NCBI GenBank assembly: GCA_027579435.1
Contig: JANBPK010001122.1
Coordinates: 1-32,368 of the forward strand
Origin: Candolleomyces eurysporus
Taxonomy: Eukaryota > Basidiomycota > Agaricomycetes > Agaricales > Psathyrellaceae
Direction of reading: 5' to 3'
Length of the DNA stretch: 32,368 nucleotides
The position numbers and the translations under genes are program-made. The notes beneath the pieces were generated by a model. It saw only the letters and a program-made list of their open reading frames with translations, made no database searches and was not told the origin of the DNA. Shown piece after piece: positions 19,927 through 32,368 of the stretch (positions are counted from its first letter, which is position 1; each line of letters opens with the position of its first letter).

Positions 19927-20834
19927 TTAGTCTCCTGCCTTCTTCTTCTTTTCCTCCACAATCTCTACGTTGTCTGCAGGGATGCCCTTCAACACGCCCA
20001 CGCCTTCTTCGATCATCTCCAATACCTCATCACAAACNTCTCCCTGAACCACAATTTCATCATCGGTAGCTCCGGCTGTAGCCTTCGTCACGGATGCACC
20101 NGTAGCAAACTTGGATGCAAACTGTTTCGCAGCTTTCTTGAGATCGATACCAAACTTATCCAGCCCGCTAATTACAGTGACGTGCTTGCGTTTTGTCCGT
20201 TCCATCCGCTTGATGATCACCTAAAACAAGGACGATATAATTTGAGTACACGTACGCTCCGAGAGGCTCTCCGTGCAGATATAGCAGAGGAGTGGGAGCC
20301 CAGAGGAAGCATGGAACGCACCTGAGACGACATCTTCTTCTTCATCTCCGCTTCAGCCTTAGCCTCAGCCTTCGCCTCCTTCTTCGCCGTATCTTGCTCA
20401 AGTGCACTTTGAGCCTCCAAGCTAATCGTGCCTAATCGTGCAGCCAAAGCATCTGAGTAACCGTATAATAACCAAAAGAGCTCTCAGTTAGCNTCATCAT
20501 CATCATCATCATAAGCTCAAGACAACACACCCTCGGAATAATACTTCTCATACAGCCCCTGATTTTCCTCCCTCANCCACTCCTTGCATTTCGTAAACCT
20601 TGATCCAAATTCACAGTATTCCAAGGGCCAATCGCACACTAGAGAGCGGGAATCGCTTCACGGTCATTGGCGATTCTGTGAGAAGAATCATTTCGCAGGA
20701 TGCCCACCTCCGCAATAAACGACGGTCACGGGCGGTCTTGGTTCAGCTGCTGGTGCAGATGCAGAGGAGGACTCTGCTTCTTCAGGACCTGGCGCTTGCT
20801 GCTGCTGCTGNTGNNCNTTATTCTTCTTGCCCAT
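19927..20834 (-). CDS. TMA22: TMA22/DENR, SUI1-domain translation factor
   Basis: TMA22 (DENR in animals) works with TMA20/MCT-1 on the 40S subunit in recycling and re-initiation. Four minus-strand exons (20834-20708, 20638-20531, 20452-20322, 20220-19927) give 219 residues; introns are 69, 78 and 101 nt. The N-terminus is MGKKN, a poly-Gln run with N bases, then an acidic/Ala-rich linker. The zinc-binding-like part has VVYCGVCDWP, EYCEFGS and TKCKEW, as in DENR. A Lys/Ala/Glu helix (KKEAKAEAKAEAE) leads into the SUI1 domain at about 123-205: VIIKRMERTKRKHVTVI, GLDKFGIDLKKAAKQFASKF, EIVVQG and VLEMIEEG. The tail is Lys-rich (EEKKKKAGD). The frame is intact and splices fit family landmarks on both sides of each intron. 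Confidence 0.94.
20494..20512 (+). repeat. TCA microsatellite in TMA22 intron 2
   Basis: Six TCA triplets in a row, right after an N at 20493. The tract lies wholly inside the second intron of the TMA22 gene (20453-20530), so length change would not alter the protein. Confidence 0.85.
20799..20820 (-). repeat. CAG tract coding for poly-Gln in TMA22
   Basis: CTG triplets on the plus strand read as CAG/CAA on the coding strand and give about five Gln near residues 9-13 of TMA22. Several N bases follow, so the true length is uncertain; the ambiguity probably comes from the repeat itself. Confidence 0.75.
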
Positions 20835-23800
20835 CGCGACTGGTCGATGGTGNTGGTGGAGGAATCAAGAGTGCTGTGATAAGATTAGATAGCGCCACGT
20901 TCGTTTGCTTATGTTTACATCAGATCAACCTGGGCGCTTGTGGAGGCCACCTGGCAACTAGGTNGCCCCTGCAAACAACCAATNNCCGGGCACGGCAGAG
21001 AAAGCCCTTTNCTTTTTTGCCATTTGCGCATTCCCGGTGNCTCACCAACTCGTGATAGAGAGCTCCGATGCCAGCGATCCTCTCGGACCAGCAGGCGTCG
21101 GATCTAACAGCGCCCTTTGACTCAAGGCTAACACAAGCTCTGGAAGGAAGGCCTTGAGAGCCGACAGCCGTCCTATGACTGCTTATCTATCGTCATGCTA
21201 CACGCAATAGCCTGCATNCTATACCGGCAATTTGAAATCCTTTGAGCACAGTACGTCATAAATCTTTGAAACAAGCAAGCTCTTGCTCACCGCCTCATCC
21301 GCCGTACCTCCAGGTCAAAGACGTAAAAGGTATAAGCGACACCTTCAGCTGGAACCTTTGCATATTCGTTATCGCTTACCATGGCCGCACTACCATATAT
21401 CCACATACAGCCCCAGNGTTCACACTCGTCAATCCCAGGAAAAACTTTTTCTGCTCTGTTAGATTGGCACACAATGTGATTAGCAAAGGGGGGTGGAAAA
21501 CTGACACCAGTGCTCCCACAACCAAGTAATTCACCTTCAACAGCACACATGAGACTTTCTCTCTATGGTCTTTCAAGCAACGAGATTGCCATTCTCTGTT
21601 GAAGAAGCCCCACAACCTCCTCAAAGCTTAGATTGCGGTGTTTGACTTTCTGCAAAGGCAAAAAGGAGGGACAGGACCAACAACTTGGCCCAGCAAGATC
21701 GTCATGGGTCTTTTCAAGTAGGGCATAATCCGACTCTCTGGCGGCGGCGGTGAACGGAGTGAATTCGGAGGGGGTAGAAAGGAAGGGCAATGATCATCTC
21801 CAAACTTAACTTAGAACAACTCAGTGCATGATGCTCATTTGACTCATACGAAAATTCAGAACTCATGATCACTAGCACGATTCATCGGATTCTCGCTCGA
21901 ACTCTGAAATCCTAATTCAAGCTCCTTGTGCCGTCCGATTGAACCTAATGAAAATGAACGTCGCCCTACATTGATGCCTTGATGCACGCGACCTCTCAAA
22001 AAGATTTAGAAGCCTATCACACCTCCATCGGTGGTCTTGTTTATGACAATTAAAAGAAGCTCATGCATCGGACAAGTTCCGCTTGACTCAGAGCACGAAT
22101 GTATAACCCAGCTGAGCGCTGTGACTCGGGGTGGCTTGAGTACGATCGAGGCGGAAATTAANAGAATTACTGTGCATTTCACGACAAAGGATGCTGCAAA
22201 CCTGTTTACCCCAGATATCTCCCCACACGAAAGTGCTGCACAACGTGCAAGGTGATTGATTATATTAAATTTTTATTTATCTGAATGAAGCGCTGTGCCA
22301 TGGGGCCNGTNTAACTCTCGGATCTCGTGCCTCACAGCACATTCTCCTGCAGGCACCCCATACACGCCGACTTTTACTCNGAGTCAGGCCAGCATCGCCC
22401 TTGCTACAATCACAAGGACATGCAGTTGTCCCTGTACGGCAAACANAGTGACCTGATCGGCGTTCACGACTGCGGTGCGGAGTGGAGTTGTGTAGACTTC
22501 TGCTACTGAGTTCGATTCTTCTATGCTTCGATTAAATAGACGGACCCTCGAATGTTCGATGAGGTCAGCCCAGAATTGTCTGAGGCGAATCCAGACGGGG
22601 TTCTTCGACAGGTATGAAGGCAGGCCCAGGGCTAGGAACATGGAAGAAAGAAGGTCGCTCTCTGTGTAACATGAGATTGGAGACTGAATGTTTGCCACCA
22701 ATAACAGAAACCTACCGCGGTTTTTTACGTGTACATGAGAAATAAGGCAATGAAAGGACGCTCAGAGCACGGCACGATCTGACCAATGACCTCTCANCCA
22801 GCGCATGGGGCTTGAAAGAGGTCAAAACCTCCACACGACCAGAGGTCGCGGAGTTGAATTCTCAACTTCCAAGACTTCTTTTCCGTTATCTCAGACAGCG
22901 GGTTAGACAATCAGTACGATCCACCNTATGTCCATCTGCATCAATCCTTTGTCTTCGTCTTCGACATATGTCGGCTTCGACTCAGTTGCTTACGGCTTTA
23001 AGCAACCTGTGAGAAATGGTTACATTGAGGGTCCATCCCCTCGAAATGGAGCCGGAAATGCCAAAGAAGCGACACAGCTATCGGCCAAGAATTGTGATAT
23101 GCTAGAGTACCATCCGCCGGTCAATAAACCGCCTAGATTATCACATATCCAGGGCGCCAGAAGTTGGTAGAGTAACCGGGTATCGACCTTCGAATCAGGA
23201 TGAGGATGATTCCGCCAAGGGCCCTAGCATGTATCACAAGTCCTCCCAGCAACCCAAAGGCATCACATCGAGCTTAGTGCGCTCAAGAGCCTCGTGTCAC
23301 CTATTCACACTGAAGATCGGCATCATTTCATTTCTGGANCAGTAGTCAAAGAAGAGAGAAGAGAGAAGATCCTGAGTTTCAAAAGCATGTATGTATTGAN
23401 CTGCTCCGCCGCAGTCGATACAGTAGAGGAGAACTTCGAATGAATGGCATCCTCTTTCGAAACGTACTNGTACACACCGACAACTNGAGGTCGTGATCAT
23501 AGGACCGTGACGCATCAGGTGAGGCAAGCGCCTGGTACGATTGAAAAAGATAAGAGTGTTTTGCAATAGTTCCAGAGTCGTTCAAAGAGGCAAGTCGNCC
23601 TTCNGGNCACGCCACANCTCCACCGATCATGAAGGCATGCAGCCTCCTCGAGGCACGAGGCTGCGAGTCAGTCATCAGTCACCAACTATCGCCTCTTTTC
23701 GTCGGANAAAGCAACACAGGTGACTGACTCGGAAACTCTTCTTTCATTTGCTGGGTTATGTGTNCTTGATTCAGCAGAGCACGGTCCAGTGCTGTAGCCT

Positions 23801-26800
23801 CCATTTCGTCGGGCCAGAAGNAAGAAAGAAAGCGAAGAACGTTGCTCCGTGCACACTACCAGTTGACAGGGCCCGCAGCGCTCGCACGTTGGACTTGAGC
23901 TAGGCTCCGGTTGGACTTCATNCTTCNTCATGAATGCGACGAAACCGAATACCACACATNCTTTTAGCCTGGTCTGATAAGATATGAGCGCCTATGAACT
24001 TCATGATTCTTCATCTAATCGTATCATGATGGAAGCACGATTCATNCGAAAGAAAAACGTGAGCACACGATCATCTCAAGATAGACGAGCACTGCCCTCA
24101 CGTTTCATTTTATTAACATTTCATAGAAGGGCTTGGGTTGGTGCATTCAGTTATGACGCTCAATGTCAAGAGAACATGAATTAAACAACCAGGTCCGCGA
24201 CCTGGGTTCAAACAAGACCCTGCAACACGTCGAAGCGAAATGAGCACGTCGTCATTCATTACATANGTCGTACCTGTAACATACCAACGATTCAGAGAGC
24301 TGGCTAACAGCTACCCTGCGCGTGTCCAAATGAATTAAAACGCCAGACGATAATTCAAACTGACTGCACACACGAAAAACTGAATGTGCGTTTTTCGGGG
24401 AAGTCTCGGGTCCAGCGTGGAACATCCAATCGTCTACCTGGGGACACCATCATTCAATGTCAACATGGCGTCCAGCATACAAGGAGAAAGAAACATACAC
24501 AAAATGGCAAGTCTACGATCAGCCGTCTTCCGCCGTTCAAACATATCATCTCGCTGGCTGTTTCACCTTCCTAATCCAAAGAGGNCTGCCAATCAAGGCC
24601 TTCACAGCGTAGTACGTGCGAGGCCCCGCAATCACGGATAGAAGAGAACATCCATCGGAGAGAGTAAGTAACAACAATAACTCGTATTCTTTCTCCAGTG
24701 GTAGATATGTGCCCGGCGCATTTGGTGTANACTCCAGCCACTGGGAAAAAACTCGTCTCGTAGGCATTCCGTGGTGCTCCTCGCCCAATCGCCTCGCCAG
24801 AATCGTTGAACACGACTAAAAAGGAATGAGCGTACCAAGATTCGGGATATCCTCTGCGTACGGCCCTTTACCCGTCGGNGTGCTATAAACGCATCATAAA
24901 CGGATGCCCGAAGCCTTCCACGATAGGAGATTCACTCGTAGTCGGTGGCGCGGAGATCTCAAGAACGCNCAGAAAAAGGCAAGAGGGCGGGGATGACGCA
25001 CAACGATANTTTCCGGTGCCGACCAGGGTTTCTCCAGAGCTTCCTTCCGTTGCCTGAAGCCATTGAACAGTCGTTGAATGGTCACAGAATCACAGTGCAG
25101 TAATTACCGGTGCCTCTCCGATACGCAAAGATTTTTCCGCGCGGAAGGAAAAAAACAAAAACGTGGCCGCGCGGGCTCTCTTGCTCTTGTTGCCCTGACT
25201 CTCTGCCGCAGTGTCTCACCTCACACGGGAGCTATTCTTGTAAAAAGCTACCTTCGTCCAGTAGAAACGAAGCAACCCGTGTTTTCCTCGCTCCATGTAA
25301 AACATTCAGGAGGAGCGAGGAATTCCCTCGAGTTGGAAGGCGACTGGCTTCTAGTCGGACATGCCGAGTGGTTATGGCATGGTACCTGCGCCGACCTATC
25401 AGAACGCAAGATGATTCACAAGAGAAGGCGTACGTATCACCGTAGTAATTAGAACACTGCTCGTAATAGCAGGTCGTTGATGACGATTTTTAATTTTGCC
25501 AACAGGTTCTGGCTTCGGCGATGCTCTCGGTACATAGGTTGGACTCTGTGCGGTGTTGGTGGCGTAGCAGCGTGGCATATAGGTGCTCTCACACACGATA
25601 GCCATCATAGTACAGAGCATGGATACCGTGGGCTAGACAGGGCACAGGAGGCAGACAGGGTACAGGCAGCCAGACAGCCCCAGATAGACCGCGAGCGAAA
25701 AATCTTGAGAAAACACGAGCAAAACACCCAAGAGAAAGAAAAGCCACGAGCGTAGACAAGCCTCCGAGAGAAATCCGATTGACATTTAGCATTGGTCCCG
25801 ATAACCTTGCATGAGAAAATACTATGCCAATGGAGGCGTCAACCGACAGTCGCTAGCAGTCGCTGCAGCCTCGAGGGGAGAAGGAAATAATCGATCGTTT
25901 CCCATTCACCCCGCTCGGAAGAGTCAGCGACAAAAATACCGAAACCGTATAGGGGACACAAATGCCGTGGTCAATGAGCGTGCGTGGCCGTGGTGTGCCG
26001 TCTGTTCTATATTCGATGAGTGTCAAACGTGGGGGCGAGCATCCGAGGTGGCAGAACTACTGAGAGAGGCAACCCAGAGACGGAGTAGTCGCGTTATTCA
26101 ATTAGAGAAACACGAGATACGGACTCTTTCTCGCGAGTCCGAGTCGCATTGATAATTGAAAGTCGCAACCCGAACCCGCCCAGTGCTTCCGCATTTACGC
26201 CCACACCTACAGACAGGAAAGTATGATGCCCTGTAGCACTGAGAAAGTGATGCGATAGAGTTACAAGGTTATATGTTTCGGTGGCTGAACTTTAGATGTG
26301 AAGGATAGGTGTGATAGCCCAAGAGGTCGCCAGAAATGTAGGTGAGAGCACCGTATACGGCATGACGCGTGAATACATTGAGCTTGGCTAAAATCGACCC
26401 TTCGAGAACGTTTTCTAGCCTTCAGCCTTCTGAAGAAAGCAATTGAGAACCCACTGCCCAAGGACCTGAGAAAACGGAACGCCATGAGCACGCAGAATTG
26501 GATAACAGAACGGCAAACGCACTGAATCAGCTGGATTGAACGGCGTTACGTTACACATGCAGCAGGAAGCGAACGTTGGCGAGAGGGAAGGCGGCGCGGA
26601 GACACCGAGTACCTTGCAAGTATGCGACACGGGCTGGGTGGGTGTCGAAGGCGGATGGAAGCAAATGCAACGTTTCTCGCCCCAGAAGGCAAGTGCGACG
26701 CGAAACTGCGGACAGAATGCCATTCGCCATCTTGGCCCACTATCGCATCGTCGGCCATATAGACTGAACGAGTCAATCAGACCCAGAACAAAGGGAGATC

Positions 26801-28962
26801 TAACAGTTGATAAGTAACTGCATTATTCCGTCGCGTCATTCTGTCTTCTTTTAGGAAGAGAGGAATTAACTGGGCTATTGTAGACCTAGGAGGCAGCGGT
26901 CCGGAGCTGTTTCAGAATACGCAGAATAGAAGGAGTGAACCAAGTACCTTGCTCTCCAGATGATAGCGCACTGAGTGCCGTTTTTTACACTCGGATTCGT
27001 CGGATCTGTCGTACGCGAGTCATAGTCGTCATTCATTCAGCTACTGAACAGCATATTCTTCCGTGATTCTCGCCTGGCCATAGCAGAAATGAGACAGTGG
27101 CGTCCGCTGCACGATGCAATTACGCGGCGAAGGGGACGGGAGACGGAGAGCCCTTCACCCCACCTGCTCAGTCAGCGAAGGCCTGGGATGTTCGATAAGC
27201 AAGAATGTTCAAAGATAAGCCCAGACTGACTCACTGTTGTGTTCCTCATTGCTCCTAGACTTCTTGCACTGCATGTTGGCGTTCGATGAATAAAGTTTTA
27301 AAAAAAAAAGCACCACTGTGAACGACGATACCTTCCTCAGGGGGAAAGATGCAGATTGGGAGCCGCACGGGTGTAAAGAGGACACACAAGCAACTTCCTG
27401 GACAACTCTGACCCCAAACCCTGTGTTAGCCATCATGCATCAGCGGTGAAAGAGCATGAGATATCCAGGAGATTCCGTCTCGCGTTGTGCAAGGGTAAAA
27501 TTCCTCCCTTGTTTCTCCGCCCAACTGGGCCTGCAAACTTGATGATAGCGTATTCTACGCGCGTGGGCCATAGCCAAGAGCATATGAATATCCCTCGCCC
27601 CTAATAGGGACCTTGTGCGACATACCCATCGCCAAAATCGCGTTCGATTTTCTTCCGTCGTCAACTGATCTGGGCAACTAAATTCTCGGGGTGATGCGAA
27701 TATGGGTCCTCATCGGTCCTCCCACGTGGGATAGGCGTCGGGATGGGGGCAATCCCGTAGCAATCCCTCCGCGAATCATCTGTTTCATGCTACCGTTGCA
27801 GCGATTGTGGCGCCCTCTCTGAGAATGNTTTTTTCAGCGAAAATCTGCGAAAAGTTCGCAGAGGCGCGTCGCCAAGGAAAAACGGCGACCACCAGAGGCG
27901 AATAAAATTCAATAGTCAGGGTCCAACGAGACGCATACTACAGTAACGACATACGTTATGATAGGGTATACGATAATTTCGGCGACCCTGGGATGGATGA
28001 CAGTCGCTGGCTGACGTTGGCCGAAGCCGGAATAGCTCAAGCCCGCACTTTGTTACCTTAGGACAGACAAATTGCCCCCCTCTCACACAAGTATATGTAT
28101 GCATGCGCAGTTTCATACCGAATAACCACCGGTGTAGAAAAATCACGACAAATCCGGCCTGAAAATACTCGGGAAAATGAGCAATGTGACAGGGACCATA
28201 GCAGCCTTGTGCACGCCTCGCTGTAACACCGGTTATGTTGAGGCTCTGCGCATAACCGGTATCAAACCTAGGGGAAGACGGAGTATGAGGAAACTCATGT
28301 CGGGCAGAGGGCATATTTCATCGATAGGGGAGTAAGGGTGGGATACACGGTCTTGCTTTGAGGCTTCGACAAGTGTGTCGAATGGGATGCCATTCCAGGC
28401 CATGGACACAAAGTCTACTCAGCGACCTTCGATCATGCCACGCGCCTCTAATGAACGTTGGTCACACCTTGACAGGTTATGGCAGCCTGAGTCAAGATCA
28501 ATATTAAGCTCCGCTCAAGCATGGTAAAAGAAGCAGGCAACCAAGACGATAGATAGCGCGATGGATATAGGTACAGTGGGAGGGATATGCTCTATGCTAC
28601 GGATATACCAAAATTAAAGCTACGACCCCAAGAAAAGAGATGCAGGTAGAGTGTACGAGTATGTGATGCAAATGCCAGGAAAGATGCCCAAAAATCTATA
28701 GTCAATGACGAGAGAGAGAAATGCATGTGTACGAAAGCAAGAACGATAGCAATGCGACAGAAATAAGAATGATATCGACCAATGGAAGCGAACCCAAAGA
28801 CTGCCTGTCCTCTAGGAGGCCCCAAAATATACGACCCGACCTAGATGCCCGAATCGTCCCAGAAGAAAAGCGAATAATTGAGGTGAAGGAGAGAGAGACG
28901 CAAGCGTCGCCGAAGAGGACGCATGGCTATGATAGTTTTTTAGGAAGAGGGTAGCGGGTTAT
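20835..28962. other. Eight-kilobase gene-poor tract
   Basis: I could not build any gene with splice sites and family features here. The longer open frames are minus 21287-21550 and 21563-21790 (the second contains a good acceptor-like CTTTGCAG but no donor I trust), minus 22384-22701 (no ATG), all three minus frames over 24571-24788, plus 25811-26152 (113 residues, ATG start, Arg/Ser-rich end) and minus 27916-28314 (132 residues, ATG start). None is recognisable. N bases are frequent up to about 25 kb and rare after it. A run of ten A lies at 27300-27309. Confidence 0.4.
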
Positions 28963-29357
28963 TCACGTTGTGAACTTTTTCTAAAGTTGGGGAGGTGGAT
29001 TAGGAAACGTCGCGAAGAGTGAAAGACGGTTGACTCACTGTGCGCATCATTAGCGGCGAAGACGAGTCCTGCTGCTGGGCAGAGGAAGTCATCTGGTATG
29101 GAGACATAGGTTGCTGAGGTTGACCGGCGGATGCGGCTTGCTTGCTGAGGGCCTTGGCAAGCTGGGGCGGCGGATTAGAAGGGGCGAGCGACATAGGAGG
29201 GCTGTATACACACCTTGGCATCGCTCTCAGCAGCCCGGTTTGCATACATATGAGGATGGAGAGCAACATTGGACATGCTCGTTGCCTGTGGCAAGGCGTT
29301 GAGGTGGGAGGAGAGGCTGGGCAAGGAGACGAGGTTGGCGGGAACTCTGGAGGCCAT
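28963..29357 (-). CDS. Orphan small Gln/Ser-rich protein, three exons
   Basis: Minus-strand exons 29357-29214, 29161-29039 and 28980-28963 join in phase 0 to give 94 residues; introns are 52 and 58 nt, typical of this window, with donors GTGTGT and GTGAGT and acceptors CCCAG and TTTAG. The protein starts MASRVPANLVSLPSLSSHLN, has a short helix-like stretch (ESDAKLAKALSKQAASAG), then a Gln/Pro/Ser-rich part (GQPQQPMSPYQM, SSAQQQDSSSP) and ends MMRTKKFTT. No signal peptide, membrane segment or known domain is seen. The prediction rests on ATG, splice sites and phase only; the tiny last exon is the least certain part. Function unknown. Confidence 0.5.
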
Positions 29358-31069
29358 TTGGAATGAGTTGGATATGATGTCGGGTCAACGGAAGTATATG
29401 AGTGCCAACGGAAGACTGAACGGGGGATGAGGAGGGATGAGTGGCGGCAGGACGGGAGGATTTATAGGAAACGAGCACAGACAGACTGTTACGACGCGCG
29501 TGACCGAGAGATCTGCCGATGAGATCTGTGATCAATTGCAAGATCGCCCACAGATCATACAAGCTCGTCCCACTGAGGCCCATACAGCAAAAGTCGCCGA
29601 GTCTGCCACCTGTTTACGACAGCCTCTGCCAGTTAGAAATATCCCATAGCCTTGCCAGCTTTTTTCAGCCTCACCTCGACGCTCGCTCTCCTCCAACGCC
29701 CAGATCTCGATCCCTTTCCATATCGAGCGTCTACTTCCGGCGGTCCTTGCCGGATGTGGGCGACGACCCTCCTGCCTTTTCCGGTCGCTAGACCCTGTAT
29801 AGACTCCAGGTCTGCGTTTCTCACTGCGCCCCTCGCCAACTCAATTTTGGGGTACTTCATCCCTGCATCCCAGATTCTCGGACGCTTTCATGTAGGAGAA
29901 TATCGTCCAGGAGCATGTCCTTTCTCCTGCCCTAATCGAAACAGATCCTTCCTTTCAACTCCTACACAGTCATCGCAGACCCATCGATGACTGAGGAAGT
30001 CACCTTCGAGACATGTAAATTACCTTTCTTCCAGGAATTTCTTATCCGTGGATCCGAGCTGCTTGCTGTTACCCTCAGACATCATGCATTATCGCCCGCT
30101 CAACCTTACCTTCTCATACGTACAAGGAACAGTATCTCTCTGGAAATCACCTTGCACGACAATTTAGCTATCCTTGTTCGGTCACCGAAATTTTTGAACT
30201 GCATTCCACAACGCGAGGATGTCTGCGAAACATTCTAGGGTGCCCGAATTCCATTCCAATAGCGAACGCCTCTCTTCACCGGGTCTTCAGTTTACTCTGT
30301 GCACAGAACACTATTTCTACACGTTTTTTCTGAACACTCGTGCTTCGTGGCTCAGATCCGCCTGCAACGCCACTCCCGCTACAATCTTGCGGAAGAGTCA
30401 TGCCCCGAGCGTACATCCCAGTAAATTGGCGGGGAAGCGCGCGCCGCCCCTCCTCAAGGCGCTCACTTGACCTCATTTAGGTCATCTGACTTACTAACAC
30501 GTGTTGGGTCTCATTCCGCATTCCGCAAATGCGGGGTAGACCCACGTCGGCCGTATTTCTCCACAGTTGTCGGTAACGTACATCATGCCAACAGACTAGT
30601 ACACGGTCTTGTGAAACGAGCTCACGAATGATGCTTTTACTACGGACCACGATGTCTGCAGTTGGCTAGGCTGCAAGTGCGATGATATTTTCTCTCTCGA
30701 CTGCCCAGATTCCCCGTTGGGTTTCCCCGCACTCGACGGATTAATTCTGGGACATTAATTATCGGCTGGCCATTATGGTCGGACGACCTGCTGCGATTCG
30801 CAGTCAGTAAACTGCTGCTGTTAACCGCCTAGATATTTCTTTCCGAACGAAGATTCTCCAGGTCGACGTCGATCTTCCAACCTTGTTTCCATCTTCCTCT
30901 CTCGCGCGTGAACTTCGTCGTTTTTTTTTTTCTCGTTGCCTGGGTCCGGGTTATTCCAAGAGTCCGTCTTCGGGAGTGAGTAGAAAACTTCGGTCTGTAC
31001 GTATCCGTTTCTACGAGTAATCACCCTCTCACCGAGTTCAAAATTTCACCCGGGACAGTGTGAAGAGAA
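29358..31069. other. Intergenic region with overlapping open frames
   Basis: Two plus-strand frames overlap at 29519-29791 and 29652-29990, and a third starts at 29987, but none shows a recognisable domain or splice logic. A pyrimidine-rich stretch lies at 30831-30945, including eleven T at 30921-30931; it resembles a fungal promoter of a gene starting near 31070. Confidence 0.4.
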
Positions 31070-31347
31070 ATGCCAGCAAGACAGAACAACAAGTTGCAAG
31101 TCAACAACCAGAAGAACTACGAGCTCTTCGCTCAATCATGGAACTTGAACTGCCCAAATTTCTTCTTCTCGGTGAGAACTCGAGCCCTCGAGACCCTTCA
31201 CACCCAGCCCATCCGCAGCGGAATAAGTAATAATCACTTGGTGACTGGATGTATGTAAAGTTATGATTGATCGCACCGGATTGTCGTTCCTTCCCGCAGA
31301 GTTCACATAACACTGCCAACGGAGACGTCAAAAATACCCCAGAATAA
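31070..31347 (+). CDS. Possible tiny two-exon gene
   Basis: An ATG at 31070 follows a pyrimidine-rich, promoter-like stretch. Exon 31070-31171 (34 codons, MPARQNNKLQVNNQKNYELF at the start) can be joined in phase 0 across a 128-nt intron (donor GTGAGA, acceptor CCCGCAG) to 31300-31347, giving 49 residues. The first exon is Asn-rich. No family is recognised, and the same frame also stays open through the donor to 31258. This is a weak call. Confidence 0.2.
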
Positions 31348-32368
31348 ACTCTCTTTTATTCTCATCGGACTCGAGGCAATTCTATTTCGTTTCGAAGAGC
31401 GTGGATGTTGATCATCAAACTCGAAAACGCGGAATGTGACCATTTCGATTGACAACCACCACGGTACCATGGCATTTACACGCACAGAAAGAGCCCCCGT
31501 TCAACCCCGCATTGCGGCTCGGGTGTGGGGTAAAAAGTTTCTTGTAAGCGGCCAAGTATCAGCGAGTATATATTACTTACACATCGTCTCAGCCTGTTAT
31601 GCAGGATCCGGCGATCCCGATTTGCCTTCCCGCCTGTCTCCTCGATGGCGAAACTTCCAAAAGGGATATCCATCTTTCGGCACGCAAGGAAGCATGACAG
31701 AACAAGTGATAGATGGACGGGCCACACGCCAGCCAGCCAGGCTGCTGGTAAATAAACATTCTTCTGTCAGTATCTGGCAGGAGGTTAATGAATAAACAAA
31801 TGGTGCGACTTGTAGGGGTATGAACATTCTTATTGACCGACCCCGACGTATTCTGCTATCCAGCTATGGTAGACTCTATTTTAGGTGGACGTAGGTACTA
31901 TTCAGAAGCTCATGATGACTGTTTAGTATCATTCTAGTGGACCGAATACACTTAGCAAAGGTCAATTTTTTGATGAATAAGTAGCTGCTGACGATAAATT
32001 CAGGCACTCAACTGCGCATACACATACCAACATACAAGCTTGAAACAAGCAAGATAGCAAACATATCTCTAGCACAAATGTCCAAATTGCTGGAAGGCAC
32101 ACGGCCGACCCAAGCGACCATTGAACATGCTATATTTACTCTACATGTCACACTGTTGTCACCAAGAACACTCGCCACAGCTCGCCACTGAGCGCTCAGC
32201 GATAGTTCTTCGGCGTGGCGTTAAGCGATTCCTGGTCATGCAAGAGCTTACTCAAATAAGTATTGCGAACATGCGGCGCTAGTTTACACCATTGATCTAT
32301 TGAATATTCCTTACACATCCGCTCACGGGGCAAGAGAACTCAGAGTACAGTACGCTGACGATCCGGCT
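31348..32368. other. Right-end tract with no supported gene
   Basis: One plus-strand frame (31436-31795) is open but featureless. Beyond 31800 the DNA is more AT-rich and contains stops in all frames. Confidence 0.45.

Noticed and set aside
20422..20441. Perfect tandem duplication of CTAATCGTGC in TMA22 exon 3
   Set aside because: The encoded AARLGTISLEAQ fits the family without any inserted residues, so it is probably coincidence.
24189..24213. Possible tRNA: CAGGTC/GACCTG hairpin followed by GGGTTCAAAC
   Set aside because: The 3' half of the T-stem and the acceptor do not pair, and no anticodon arm can be drawn.

Overview
The window looks like a piece of a mushroom-forming basidiomycete (Agaricomycetes) genome. 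The evidence is a FunK1-type protein kinase, a NACHT NTPase of the mushroom type, several F-box genes, and genes cut by many short GT-AG introns, mostly 48 to 80 nt. The assembly is rough. Scattered single N bases, densest from about 14.6 to 25 kb, and single-base indels break several otherwise convincing reading frames. Gene models below were spliced by eye from reading frame, donor/acceptor sites and remembered family features; no database search was possible.

Left part (1-12.9 kb) is accessory-type DNA. A decayed NACHT NTPase copy (2-1592) enters from the left edge. An intact, two-exon NACHT gene (6421-8685) lies 7001 bp further on, with a FunK1 kinase gene (2446-4882) between them. Then comes an F-box gene (9457-11388) with broken frame and an abnormally long 683-nt intron holding two strong hairpins. 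An intact five-exon gene follows (11658-12868) that joins a GNAT acetyltransferase to a C-terminal Mss4/Dss4-like zinc domain.

The middle (13.3-20.8 kb) begins with three tandem copies of a unit of about 280 bp. A minus-strand gene for a small secreted Ser/Pro-rich protein follows (15818-16681), then a minus-strand F-box gene (17243-18529). Next are two conserved housekeeping genes: ATG12 (plus, 18925-19546), divergent from the F-box gene, and TMA22/DENR (minus, 19927-20834), convergent with ATG12.

The right part (20.8-32.4 kb) is nearly gene-free to my eye. The only gene I can support well is a tiny three-exon minus-strand gene (28963-29357) for an orphan Gln/Ser-rich protein of 94 residues.

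Functional picture. The NACHT pair and FunK1 kinase belong to families that are expanded and fast-evolving in mushrooms, and the pair shows duplication followed by decay. ATG12 (autophagy conjugation) and TMA22 (translation re-initiation and ribosome recycling) anchor the otherwise lineage-specific region. I found no evidence that the neighbours form one pathway. The most unusual items are the GNAT-Mss4 fusion, the 280-bp tandem array, the hairpin-loaded intron and a 28-nt motif with tRNA T-arm geometry found at two places.
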